This document shows, in pieces, positions 35,035 to 43,325 of a stretch of 64,000 nt of DNA; position 1 is the stretch's first letter; the number at the start of each line of letters is the position of its first letter. The position numbers and the translations under genes were made by a program. The notes beneath the pieces were generated by a model. The model did no database searches. It was not told the origin of the DNA and saw nothing but the letters and a program-made list of their open reading frames with translations. Origin of the DNA: Corynebacterium sp. UBA2622 (lineage in GTDB: Bacteria; Actinomycetota; Actinomycetes; Mycobacteriales; Mycobacteriaceae); the NCBI RefSeq assembly GCF_002339505.1, contig NZ_DDJO01000012.1, positions 203,188-267,187 of the forward strand, in the 5' to 3' direction.

Positions 35035-35107
35035 GCTGGAGTGGCGCAATCGGTAGCGCAACGCACTTGTAATGCGTAGGTTGCGAGTTCAAGTCTCGTC
35101 TCCAGCT
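35035..35107 (+). tRNA. tRNA-Thr (anticodon UGU)
   Basis: A 73-nt cloverleaf. The acceptor stem GCTGGAG pairs with CTCCAGC, followed by discriminator T and no encoded CCA. The D-arm contains the GCGC...GCGC stem, the anticodon stem ACGCA/TGCGT encloses loop CTTGTAA (anticodon TGT), and the T-arm has TTCAAGT. It reads ACA and ACG codons, rare in this GC-rich genome compared with ACC. Confidence 0.95.
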
Positions 35108-35113
35108 CCGCGT

Positions 35114-35146
35114 CCCCTCACCCCAGAGAAGCTGGTGGGGGGTATT
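35114..35146 (+). terminator. Terminator after tRNA-Thr
   Basis: A C-rich arm (35114-35125) and a G-rich arm (about 35133-35142) form an interrupted stem followed by TATTTT, starting 7 nt after the tRNA 3' end. Confidence 0.55.
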
Positions 35147-35196
35147 TTCGTGTCCTGCTGGGGGGTGTGGGCGCGTGTGGGCGGCCACACGGTGGT

Positions 35197-35310
35197 GCCG
35201 CAAACAGGTAAATGCAAACCGGTAAATCTAAACCGGTAAAACTGCAGTTCATCACAACCGGCCATTTTGCCGAACAGGCGTTTTAGCGGTTTAGGTTTCC
35301 CTGTTTGCGG
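35197..35310. repeat. Intergenic repeat element with 14-bp tandem units
   Basis: The outer ends CCGCAAACAGG (35197-35207) and CCTGTTTGCGG (35300-35310) are perfect inverted repeats of 11 bp, and the interior continues to pair imperfectly. The left half has GGTAAA repeated three times with an exact 14-bp period (35206, 35220, 35234). The unit GTAAATCTAAACCG is nearly the same as in the inverted repeat at 20948-21038. It is noticeably AT-rich for this genome. It occupies the space between tRNA-Thr and the phoR promoter. Confidence 0.75.
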
Positions 35311-35398
35311 GATGCGGGTGCCCGCCACCAGGCGCTTCGCCACCCGGACGCCACCCCAAGGCAAATGCCCCTAAAGAAAAACCTCCGGCCCAGTCCGC

Positions 35399-35420
35399 GT
35401 TCAGCAAACGTTCAGGTGCG
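35399..35420 (+). promoter_or_regulatory. PHO-box-like direct repeat upstream of phoR
   Basis: Two 11-bp units, GTTCAGCAAAC and GTTCAGGTGCG, lie in tandem, matching the spacing and GTTCA core of actinobacterial PhoP boxes. They are 45 bp before the regulator's start, consistent with autoregulation under phosphate limitation. Confidence 0.6.
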
Positions 35421-35464
35421 GCGGGTTTACTACCCTTCAGACACTCATGAAAGGGAGCACCCAC

Positions 35465-36172
<708 letters not shown>

Positions 36173-36182
36173 CGTCCGGGAG

Positions 36183-37568
36183 ATGATCTACCGCCCGCTC
36201 AACCTGAGCTCGTCGGCCACCCGGGTTCCCCTCCAGAAGAGCCTGGTGGCCGTGGTCCTCATCGTCTCGGTGCTGGCGATGACGCTGAGCTTCACCGCCG
36301 TCTACCTCCTCATGCGCGGGCTGCTCTACCAGCGCGCCGACGGGGAGCTGCGCAGCGGGCTGGACACGTGGGTGGGCCAGGCCTCGCCCTGGCCGACGAG
36401 CGGTGCGCCAAGCGAATTCACCCAGGCGATCTACTACCCGGGCCTGGACAAGACCATCAGCTACTTCCCGCGGGCCTACCCGCCCGACTACTCCCAGCTC
36501 GACGGCACCGACCCGCAGACAATCACGTCGGTGCGCGGCACGGAGCCGCTGCGCTACTACCGCGCGCTCGCCCGCTGCAACTCCGACGGCAGCATCCAGT
36601 ACGTGGCCAAGTCCCTCGACTCCGAGCGCCGCATGCTTGCCTCGCTGGCGGTCATCGAGCTGAGCCTCGGCGGCATCGCCGTCATCTTCATCGCCTTCGC
36701 CGGCAACTACATGGTGCGCCGCGCCCTCGCGCCGCTGCGTGAGGTGGAGAACACCGCGCTGGCCATCGCGGACGGCGACACCTCGCGGCGGGTGCCCGCG
36801 TGGCCGCGGGAGACCGAGGTGGGCAAGCTGTCCTACGCGGTCAACACGATGGTCGGGCAGCTCCAGGAGTCCATTGAGGAGTCGCGCACGAAGGAGGAGC
36901 AGATGCGCCGCTTCGTCGGCGACGCCTCCCACGAGCTGCGCACCCCGCTCACGAGCATCCGCGGCTACGCGGAGCTGTACCACAAGGGAATGGCCCCGGA
37001 CCCGGACATGGTGCTGAGCAAGATCGACCAGGAGTCGGGCCGGATGAAGCTGCTCGTGGAGGACCTCCTGGCGCTGACGCGCGCCGAGGGTGCGCGGCTG
37101 CACTCCCGGACGGTGGACATGCTTGAGCTGTGCGCCTCCGCCGCCGACTCGGCGCGTGCGGCGTTCCCCGAGCGCACGGTGCGCATCGTCAACGACACGC
37201 TCAAGGTGCCCACGGTCGACGGCGACCCGGACCGCCTGCACCAGGTCATGCTCAACCTCATCTCCAACGCGTTCAAGCACGCGGGGCCGGATGCCTCCGT
37301 CACCATCACGTTGCGGGAGAACCTGGACAAGGTGTTCATCGACGTCGCCGACGACGGCGTGGGCATGAGCCCCGAGGACGCCGAGCACATCTTCGAGCGC
37401 TTCTACCGGGCGGACGTCTCGCGCAACCGCGCCAGCGGCGGTGGGTCGGGCCTGGGCCTGGCCATCACGAAGTCGCTCGTCGAGCAGCACGGCGGCGCAA
37501 TTTCCGTGAAAACGGCCCCCGGCAAGGGTTCCACCTTCACGATCTCCCTGCCCATGATCGCCTCCTAG
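36183..37568 (+). CDS. phoS: Sensor histidine kinase of the PhoRS system
   Basis: 461 residues: a membrane helix at about 20-45, an outer sensor loop of about 105 residues, a second helix at about 152-175, then HAMP. The dimerisation helix has RRFVGDASHELRTPLTSIRG with phosphorylated His250. The ATPase part shows LNLISNAFKHAG (N box), VADDGVGM (G1), IFERFYRADVSR (F box) and GGGSGLGLAI (G2). It should phosphorylate the adjacent regulator when phosphate is scarce; the real ligand is not evident. The symbol follows C. glutamicum use and corresponds to mycobacterial PhoR. Confidence 0.9.
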   Translation: MIYRPLNLSSSATRVPLQKSLVAVVLIVSVLAMTLSFTAVYLLMRGLLYQRADGELRSGLDTWVGQASPWPTSGAPSEFTQAIYYPGLDKTISYFPRAYPPDYSQLDGTDPQTITSVRGTEPLRYYRALARCNSDGSIQYVAKSLDSERRMLASLAVIELSLGGIAVIFIAFAGNYMVRRALAPLREVENTALAIADGDTSRRVPAWPRETEVGKLSYAVNTMVGQLQESIEESRTKEEQMRRFVGDASHELRTPLTSIRGYAELYHKGMAPDPDMVLSKIDQESGRMKLLVEDLLALTRAEGARLHSRTVDMLELCASAADSARAAFPERTVRIVNDTLKVPTVDGDPDRLHQVMLNLISNAFKHAGPDASVTITLRENLDKVFIDVADDGVGMSPEDAEHIFERFYRADVSRNRASGGGSGLGLAITKSLVEQHGGAISVKTAPGKGSTFTISLPMIAS

Positions 37569-37614
37569 CCCCGGTATTTGACCCTCCCCCGGCGGCAACC
37601 CTTTGGCTGAATCC

Positions 37615-38361
37615 ATGTATCTCATCGGCGAAGCAGCGCAGTGGCTGGGCGTCACCCCCAAGGCGCTGAGGCACTGGGATGCGCTCGGCCTTCTCGTGCC
37701 GCGGCGCGAGGGCTCGTACCGCGTCTACACCGAGGGGGACCTCGAGCGCGGGGCCGCCATCGTGCTCTACCGCAGCGCGGGCGTCCCCCTCGCGGAGGTG
37801 GGCCCGCTTCTCGACGCCCCGCCCAGCGCCGCGCTCGCCGACGCCCTCCGGCGCCACCGCTGCACGCTGCGCTCCCGTGCCCGCGTGCTGAAGCGGCAGA
37901 TGGATACCGTCAACAGGCTGATTGAGGAGACTGACATGTGCGAACTATCCACCTACCTGGGCGCGGACATGCCCGCCTACCAGCGCGAGGCGGAGGAGCG
38001 CTGGGGCGGGTCCCCCGAGTGGGAGAGCGCCCGCTCGAAGCAGCGCGGAATGCGCGCGGGGGACTACGCCCGCCTGAGCGACGGGCAGCGTGCCTTCACC
38101 GAGCGGCTGCGCGCCGCCCGCGAGGCCGGGGTTGAGCCCGGCTCCCCCGAGGCCGACGCGCTCGTCCTGGCGCACCGCGACGCCCTCGGGTCCTGGTACC
38201 CGGTCAGCGCCGCGCGCCAGGTCATCCTTGCCCGGATGTACGTCGCGGACCCCCGGTTCGACGCGGCGTACGCCGGTGAGCAGGGTTACCTGCTGCGGCT
38301 CGTCGAAAAGCGCGCCGCGGAGGAGGGCATCGACCTGGATAATCCCCGGTGGGACGGCTAG
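37615..38361 (+). CDS. MerR-family regulator with TipAS domain
   Basis: About 248 residues. The N-terminal MerR helix-turn-helix is YLIGEAAQWLGVTPKALRHWDALGLLVP with the RVYTEGDL wing. A coiled linker (RARVLKRQMDTVNRLIEE) dimerises it. The C-terminal part is a TipAS drug-sensing fold: EERWGGSPEWESARSK, ADALVLAHRDALGSWYP and LARMYVADPRFDAAYAG. Such proteins activate efflux or stress genes when ligands bind. Possible starts are TTG 37603 and ATG 37615, neither with a ribosome site. TTGACC at 37578 may be a -35 of its own promoter. The stop overlaps the convergent HIT gene by 4 bp. Confidence 0.82.
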   Translation: MYLIGEAAQWLGVTPKALRHWDALGLLVPRREGSYRVYTEGDLERGAAIVLYRSAGVPLAEVGPLLDAPPSAALADALRRHRCTLRSRARVLKRQMDTVNRLIEETDMCELSTYLGADMPAYQREAEERWGGSPEWESARSKQRGMRAGDYARLSDGQRAFTERLRAAREAGVEPGSPEADALVLAHRDALGSWYPVSAARQVILARMYVADPRFDAAYAGEQGYLLRLVEKRAAEEGIDLDNPRWDG

Positions 38362-38780
38362 CGCCAGCCGTCCTCGCCGGTACCCAGTTCCGCGCGCAGG
38401 GCTTCGGCCGGGCCGTCCATTTTGGCGGGATCCGTCTGGTCGGCCGGGGTGACGCGGGAGAGGTCGTAGCCGGACATGTCGTTCGCGGGGAAGACGTGGA
38501 TGTGGGCGTGGGGGACCTCGAAACCGGCGATGAGGTACCCGGCGCGAGCTGAGCCGAAGGCACCGATGACCGCGCGCCCGATCTCCCGGGCCACCTCGTT
38601 CATGTGGGCCCACAGCTCGGGGGAGAGGTCGGTCCACTTGTCCACCTCCTCGACGGGGACCACGAGGGTGTGGCCGTAGGCGATCGGTTCGATGGAGAGA
38701 AACGCGGCCACGGTCTCGTCGCGGTAGATGAAGCGGCCGGGGATCTCCCCGTTGAGAATCTTGGTGAATACGGTGCTCAT
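38358..38780 (-). CDS. HIT-family nucleotide hydrolase
   Basis: 140 residues of the histidine triad superfamily. It begins [20 protein letters not shown] and carries the triad as [12 protein letters not shown] enzymes hydrolyse AMP-lysine or other nucleoside phosphoramidates; the physiological substrate here is unknown. It is divergent from purD with only 31 bp between the start codons, so their promoters interlock. Confidence 0.9.
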   Translation of the reverse strand: MSTVFTKILNGEIPGRFIYRDETVAAFLSIEPIAYGHTLVVPVEEVDKWTDLSPELWAHMNEVAREIGRAVIGAFGSARAGYLIAGFEVPHAHIHVFPANDMSGYDLSRVTPADQTDPAKMDGPAEALRAELGTGEDGWR

Positions 38781-38788
38781 GCCCGTCC

Positions 38789-38794
38789 ACGCTA
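38789..38794 (-). promoter_or_regulatory. -10 element of the HIT gene
   Basis: On the minus strand TAGCGT is followed by 8 nt and the ATG at 38780. It lies only 4 bp from the purD -10 on the other strand, so the two promoters probably exclude each other. Confidence 0.45.
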
Positions 38795-38798
38795 CCGG

Positions 38799-38804
38799 TA
38801 AGTT
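38799..38804 (+). promoter_or_regulatory. -10 element of purD
   Basis: TAAGTT ends 7 nt before ATG 38812. Confidence 0.45.
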
Positions 38805-38811
38805 AGGGTCC

Positions 38812-40077
38812 ATGCGCATCCTTGTCATCGGTTCGGGCGGCCGCGAACACGCCCTGCTCACAGGCCTCGCCCGGGGGTCGTCTCCCCACGAGCTGCACGT
38901 CGCACCGGGCAACGCGGGCATGGGTTCCCTGGCCCGGGTCCACCCCGTCGATGTCGGCTCGCCCGAGTCGGTCGTCGCCCTGGCCCGGGATCTGCAGGCC
39001 GATCTCGTTGTTATCGGCCCGGAGGTGCCGCTGGTGGCGGGTGCGGCCGACGCGCTGCGTGAGGCCGGCATCGATGTCTTCGGCCCCTCCCGCCGGGCCG
39101 CGCAGCTCGAGGGGTCGAAGGCCTTCGCCAAGGACGTGATGGCAGCGGCGGGTGTTCTAACCGCGTCGGCGACGAGCGTCGACACGCTCGACGGCCTCGC
39201 CCCCGCCCTCGACGAGTACGGCCCGAACTACGTGGTCAAGGATGACGGGCTCGCCGGCGGGAAGGGTGTGGTGGTCACGCAGGACCGCGCGGAGGCGGAG
39301 GCGCACGCGCGCGCCGTGGTCGAGTCTGGCAACCCCGTGCTCTTCGAATCCTTCCTCGAGGGGCCCGAGGTGTCGCTGTTCTGCCTCGTGGACGGGGAGA
39401 CCGTCGTGCCGTTGCTGCCGGCCCAGGACCACAAGCGCGCCCATGACAACGACGCCGGACCCAACACCGGCGGCATGGGCGCCTACACCCCGCTGCCGTG
39501 GCTGCCGGAGGGCGGGGTCGAGCGAATCGTCGCGGAGATCGCCGAGCCGGTGGCGCGCGAGATGGTCGCCCGCGGCATCCCCTACCAGGGCCTCCTCTAC
39601 GTCGGTGCGGCGTGGGGGCCCGAGGGTCCCGCCGTGGTGGAGTTCAATGCCCGGTTCGGCGACCCCGAGACCCAGCCCGTGCTCTCGCTGCTCAGAACCC
39701 CGCTTGCCGACGTCCTGGCGGCCGTCGCCACCGGCAGTCTGTCGGAACTGCCTCCCCTCGAGTGGGAGGAGGGCTTCGCCGCCACCGTCGTGCTGGCCGC
39801 GGAGGGCTACCCGGCCGCGCCACGCACGGGAGACACCATCACCGGGGACAACCTCGGGGATCCCGCCAGGGTCCTCCACGCGGGCACCACGCTGCAGGAC
39901 GGGGTGCTCGTTTCCTCCGGCGGCCGCGTGCTCAACGCCATGGGCAGGGGCGCGACGCTGGACGAGGCCGTGGCGAACGCCTACGCCGAGGTGGAGAAGA
40001 TCACGCTCCAGGGGTCCTTCTGTCGCAGCGACATCGCGCGCCGCGCGATCGAGGGTGACATTCGCGTCGAGGGCTGA
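38812..40077 (+). CDS. purD: Phosphoribosylamine--glycine ligase
   Basis: Second step of purine synthesis, an ATP-grasp enzyme of 421 residues. It starts [15 protein letters not shown], then has the [18 protein letters not shown] loop, [17 protein letters not shown] for glycine and metal binding, and [14 protein letters not shown] with the Mg2+ ligands. ATG 38812 is chosen because the family begins exactly there and a -10 hexamer precedes it. It stands alone, not operonic with purB, which has its own promoter. Confidence 0.95.
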   Translation: MRILVIGSGGREHALLTGLARGSSPHELHVAPGNAGMGSLARVHPVDVGSPESVVALARDLQADLVVIGPEVPLVAGAADALREAGIDVFGPSRRAAQLEGSKAFAKDVMAAAGVLTASATSVDTLDGLAPALDEYGPNYVVKDDGLAGGKGVVVTQDRAEAEAHARAVVESGNPVLFESFLEGPEVSLFCLVDGETVVPLLPAQDHKRAHDNDAGPNTGGMGAYTPLPWLPEGGVERIVAEIAEPVAREMVARGIPYQGLLYVGAAWGPEGPAVVEFNARFGDPETQPVLSLLRTPLADVLAAVATGSLSELPPLEWEEGFAATVVLAAEGYPAAPRTGDTITGDNLGDPARVLHAGTTLQDGVLVSSGGRVLNAMGRGATLDEAVANAYAEVEKITLQGSFCRSDIARRAIEGDIRVEG

Positions 40078-40125
40078 CCCCGCCCGCTGCCCGGCCGGCA
40101 CGCACCCCCCCGGGGCGGTGCCGCG

Positions 40126-40134
40126 TGCGATAAT
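40126..40134 (+). promoter_or_regulatory. Extended -10 promoter of purB
   Basis: TGCGATAAT is an extended -10 (TGn plus GATAAT) ending 7 nt before the GTG at 40142. It decides that start over the ATG at 40133, which lies within the hexamer. Confidence 0.6.
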
Positions 40135-40141
40135 GGCCGGC

Positions 40142-41572
40142 GTGGCTGAAAAACCGATGAACGCGAACGTCCTGTCCAACCGCTACGCCTCGCCCGAGAT
40201 GGCGACGCTGTGGAGCGCCGAGCACAAGATCATCCTGGAGCGCCAGCTCTGGGTTGCCGTGATGAAGGCGCAGAAGGGGCTCGGGGTCGACATTCCCGAC
40301 GAGGCCATCGGGGCGTACGAGCGCGTGATCGACACGGTGGACCTCGACAGCATCGCCCGACGCGAGAAAGTCACGCGTCACGACGTGAAGGCCCGCATCG
40401 AGGAGTTCAACGAGCTGGCGGGCCACGAGCACATCCACAAGGGCATGACCAGCCGCGATCTGACGGAGAACGTGGAGCAGCTGCAGATCGTCCGTTCGCT
40501 CGAGCTCACCCGGGACAAGTCCGTGGCGCTGCTCAAGGCTGTGGGCAACCGGGCGGAGGAGTACCGCTCCCTCGTCATGGCGGGCCGGTCCCACAACGTC
40601 GCCGCGCAGGCGACCACGCTGGGCAAGCGCTTCGCCTCGGCGGCGGATGAGATCCTCGTCGCCGTGGAGCGCATCGAACAGCTCCTGGAGCGCTACCCGC
40701 TGCGCGGCATCAAGGGCCCGATGGGCACCGCGCAGGACATGCTCGACCTGATGGGCGGCGATGAAGCCAAGCTCCACGAGTTCGAGGGCGGGATCGCGCG
40801 CCACCTCGGGTTCTCCCGCACCTTCGACTCCGTCGGCCAGGTGTACCCGCGCAGCCTTGACTTCGACGCGGTCTCCGCGCTCGTGCAGCTCGGCGCGGGG
40901 CCGTCTTCGCTGGCCACCACCATCCGCCTCATGGCGGGCAACGAGACGGTCACAGAGGGATTCAAGGAGGGCCAGGTCGGCTCCTCCGCCATGCCGCACA
41001 AGATGAACGCCCGCTCCTGCGAGCGTGTCGGGGGCTTCCAGGTCATCCTCCGCGGCTACCTCACCATGCTGGCCGACCTTTCCGGCCAGCAGTGGAACGA
41101 GGGCGACGTGTTCTGCTCGGTGGTGCGCCGCGTCGCGCTTCCGGACGCCTTCTTCGCCATCGACGGTCAGCTGGAGACCTTCCTCACCGTCCTCGACGAG
41201 TTCGGCGCGTTCCCCGCGATGATCAACCGTGAGCTGGACCGCTACCTGCCGTTCCTGGCCACCACCCGCATCCTCATGGCGGCGGTGCGCACCGGGGTGG
41301 GCCGCGAGACCGCCCACGAGGTGATCAAGGAAAACGCCGTCGCGATGGCCCTGGAAATGCGCGAGAACGGCGCGGAGCAGAACCTTGTCGAACGCCTCGC
41401 AGCCGATGACCGTCTCCCGCTGGACCGCACCGCCCTCGACGCGGCCCTTTCCGACCGGCACGCCTTCATCGGCGCCGCCGAGTCCCAGGTGGACAACGTC
41501 CTGGCCCGCATCGCCGCGCTTGTCCGCGCCCACCCCGACGCCGCCAGCTACACCCCGGGCGACATTCTCTGA
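40142..41572 (+). CDS. purB: Adenylosuccinate lyase
   Basis: Cleaves SAICAR to AICAR and adenylosuccinate to AMP. 476 residues, the length I recall for C. glutamicum PurB. Typical blocks are NVLSNRYASPEM, HDVKARIEEFNELAGHEHIHKG, TSRDLTENVEQLQ and the signature loop GSSAMPHKMNARSCER with the catalytic serine. The frame continues upstream inside purD, but the leaderless GTG start removes that part. Confidence 0.95.
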   Translation: MAEKPMNANVLSNRYASPEMATLWSAEHKIILERQLWVAVMKAQKGLGVDIPDEAIGAYERVIDTVDLDSIARREKVTRHDVKARIEEFNELAGHEHIHKGMTSRDLTENVEQLQIVRSLELTRDKSVALLKAVGNRAEEYRSLVMAGRSHNVAAQATTLGKRFASAADEILVAVERIEQLLERYPLRGIKGPMGTAQDMLDLMGGDEAKLHEFEGGIARHLGFSRTFDSVGQVYPRSLDFDAVSALVQLGAGPSSLATTIRLMAGNETVTEGFKEGQVGSSAMPHKMNARSCERVGGFQVILRGYLTMLADLSGQQWNEGDVFCSVVRRVALPDAFFAIDGQLETFLTVLDEFGAFPAMINRELDRYLPFLATTRILMAAVRTGVGRETAHEVIKENAVAMALEMRENGAEQNLVERLAADDRLPLDRTALDAALSDRHAFIGAAESQVDNVLARIAALVRAHPDAASYTPGDIL

Positions 41573-41591
41573 CCCCGCGCCCGGGGCAGGG

Positions 41592-42287
41592 TTACTTCGC
41601 CGCCCAGTTGATCGCCTGCGCAGGCTGGGACGGGTTGCGCGGGCTGGGCAGGGTGTTCAGGCGCACGCCCGTGCCCACGATGCCCGGGTCGTCCTCGCCC
41701 TCCCAGGTCACCACCGCGGCATCGTAGTTCTCCCCGATGCGCATGTCCCCGATGTAGGCGGGAACAGTGCGGGAGCGGTCAGTGCCGCAGTACCGGTCGT
41801 CGCCCTGATGCACCCAGTTGGCGTCCGTTCCGTTGTCGTCCACCGGCGTGAGAGTGGGCAGGGACACCGAGACGGGTGCCTGACCGCGGCTCAGGCCGTC
41901 GCCACGCGGCGTGAAGGTGACCGGGAAGCAGCGGTACTTCCTGATCCGCTCGGGGGGCGGGGAGCCGATGGTCTCCGGGTCCTGCCCGATGTTCTCCTCC
42001 ACCTGCTCCGGGCTCAGGGTCTCCGGCTTGTGCACGGTGACGTCCCAGTACACGGGCACGCCGTTGCTCAGGCTCGTGGTGACCACATGGGCGGGCTCGT
42101 CGAACGCCAGCTTCTCGCCGTCGGCGGTGGGCGTGAACCCCTCCGGCTCGTTGGCGAGCTCCGTCACCTGCTCCCTGCTCTCGGGGTCCACCTGGCTGCA
42201 CGCGGTGAGAACGGGGAAGAGCCCGAGGGTGAGCCCGGCGGCGGTGACGAGGGTCAGTGGGGTCGAGGCGAGGCGGCGGGCATGCAT
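41592..42287 (-). CDS. Conserved lipoprotein between purB and purC
   Basis: 231 residues with a signal peptide and lipobox VLTAC. The mature part contains a beta-rich domain (AHVVTTSLSNGVPVYWDVTVHKP, YRCFPVTFTPRG, RYCGTDRSRTVPAYIG, AAVVTWEGEDDPG) with two cysteines likely to pair. It resembles lipoproteins at this site in other corynebacteria; no function is known to me. It is transcribed against both purine genes, so it has no operon link with them. TAAAGT lies 7 nt before the ATG. Confidence 0.75.
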   Translation of the reverse strand: MHARRLASTPLTLVTAAGLTLGLFPVLTACSQVDPESREQVTELANEPEGFTPTADGEKLAFDEPAHVVTTSLSNGVPVYWDVTVHKPETLSPEQVEENIGQDPETIGSPPPERIRKYRCFPVTFTPRGDGLSRGQAPVSVSLPTLTPVDDNGTDANWVHQGDDRYCGTDRSRTVPAYIGDMRIGENYDAAVVTWEGEDDPGIVGTGVRLNTLPSPRNPSQPAQAINWAAK

Positions 42288-42294
42288 GGAACTT

Positions 42295-42300
42295 ACTTTA
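42295..42300 (-). promoter_or_regulatory. -10 element of the purB/purC lipoprotein gene
   Basis: On the minus strand TAAAGT is followed by 7 nt and the ATG at 42287. Confidence 0.5.
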
Positions 42301-42377
42301 AACCACCGCCCGCCGCTCCCCGGGCAGTGATTTCGGGGATTCCCGGTCTCCCGGTCCGGTCCCGACCGCGCCGGGAC

Positions 42378-42383
42378 TAGACT
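42378..42383 (+). promoter_or_regulatory. -10 element of purC
   Basis: TAGACT ends 8 nt before ATG 42392. The in-frame TTG at 42383 falls on its last base and is rejected as a start. Confidence 0.55.
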
Positions 42384-42391
42384 TGTGCCCC

Positions 42392-43288
42392 ATGCGTCCA
42401 GAGCTCTCTGACTACGACCACCTGTCCGGCGGCAAGGTCCGTGAAATCTACGGGATCGATGCCGACACCCTCCTGATGGTGGCCACCGACCGGATTTCCG
42501 CCTTTGACTTCTCCCTCGACCCGGAGATCCCGGACAAGGGGCGCGTGCTCACCGCCACCTCGATGTTCTTCTTCGACCTGCTGGGCGACGTGCCCAACCA
42601 CCTCGCGGGACCCATCGACGACGAGCGCATCCCCGAGGAGGTCCTCGGCCGCGCCCAGGTGGTCAAGCGCCTCGACATGGTCCCCTTCGAATGCGTCGCC
42701 CGCGGCTACCTGACGGGCTCCGGCAAGAAGGAGTACGACCGGAACGGCACCGTGTGCGGCATCGAGCTTCCCGACGGCCTCGCGGAGGCATCCAGGCTCC
42801 CCGAGCCGATCTTCACCCCGGCCACCAAGGCGGAGCAGGGTGACCACGACGAGAACGTCTCCTTCGCCCACGTGGCTGACAGGGTCGGGTCCGAACTCGC
42901 GGGCAAGCTCCGCGACGCCACCCTGGACATCTACTCACGCGCCGCGGATTACGCCGCGACCCGGGGCATCATCCTCGCCGACACCAAGCTGGAGTTCGGC
43001 CTCGACGAGGACGGCACGCTGGTGCTTGCCGACGAGGTGCTCACCCCGGATTCCTCCCGCTACTGGCCGGCGGACTCATACGAGGAGGGGCGGGTCCAGC
43101 CGAGCTTCGACAAGCAGTACGTGCGCAACTGGCTCACCGGGCCGAAGTCCGGCTGGGACCCGGCGAGCGGGGACACGCCCCCGGAGCTGCCGGGCTCCGT
43201 GGTGGAGGCCACCCGCGACCGCTACGTGGAGGCCTACGAGCGCCTCAGCGGGAGGAAGTTCGGCGACTGGCCCGGGACGATGGCCTAG
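42392..43288 (+). CDS. purC: Phosphoribosylaminoimidazole-succinocarboxamide synthase
   Basis: Joins aspartate to CAIR to give SAICAR. 298 residues of the longer, single-domain SAICAR synthetase type. It shows [47 protein letters not shown] and [15 protein letters not shown], with the signature [17 protein letters not shown] and the aspartate-site residues after it. The product is the substrate of PurB, coded 0.8 kb upstream. Confidence 0.95.
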   Translation: MRPELSDYDHLSGGKVREIYGIDADTLLMVATDRISAFDFSLDPEIPDKGRVLTATSMFFFDLLGDVPNHLAGPIDDERIPEEVLGRAQVVKRLDMVPFECVARGYLTGSGKKEYDRNGTVCGIELPDGLAEASRLPEPIFTPATKAEQGDHDENVSFAHVADRVGSELAGKLRDATLDIYSRAADYAATRGIILADTKLEFGLDEDGTLVLADEVLTPDSSRYWPADSYEEGRVQPSFDKQYVRNWLTGPKSGWDPASGDTPPELPGSVVEATRDRYVEAYERLSGRKFGDWPGTMA

Positions 43289-43311
43289 CCGGTGGGCTGA
43301 ACGGCCGCGCG

Positions 43312-43317
43312 TAAACT
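43312..43317 (+). promoter_or_regulatory. -10 element of ptrB
   Basis: TAAACT ends 8 nt before ATG 43326, separating ptrB from purC transcription. Confidence 0.5.
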
Positions 43318-43325
43318 CGGCGGCC

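Noticed and set aside
35197..35310. CRISPR array, because of regular 14-bp repeats
   Set aside because: Repeat units are far too short, there are no unique spacers and no cas genes.
35089..35364. 91-codon minus-strand frame over the tRNA end and the repeat element
   Set aside because: It runs into the tRNA 3' end, has no ribosome site and consists of repeat-element sequence.
37578..37608. MerR-type promoter with a 19-bp spacer before the TipAS regulator
   Set aside because: TTGACC is a fair -35 but the hexamer 19 bp on (TTGGCT) is a poor -10 and no dyad is evident.
39242..40141. N-terminal extension of purB through purD
   Set aside because: The frame is open only by GC bias; purB has its own extended -10 and a standard length from GTG 40142.
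42840..43325. N-terminal extension of ptrB through purC
   Set aside because: The translation is Thr/Arg/Pro low-complexity and the family begins at ATG 43326.
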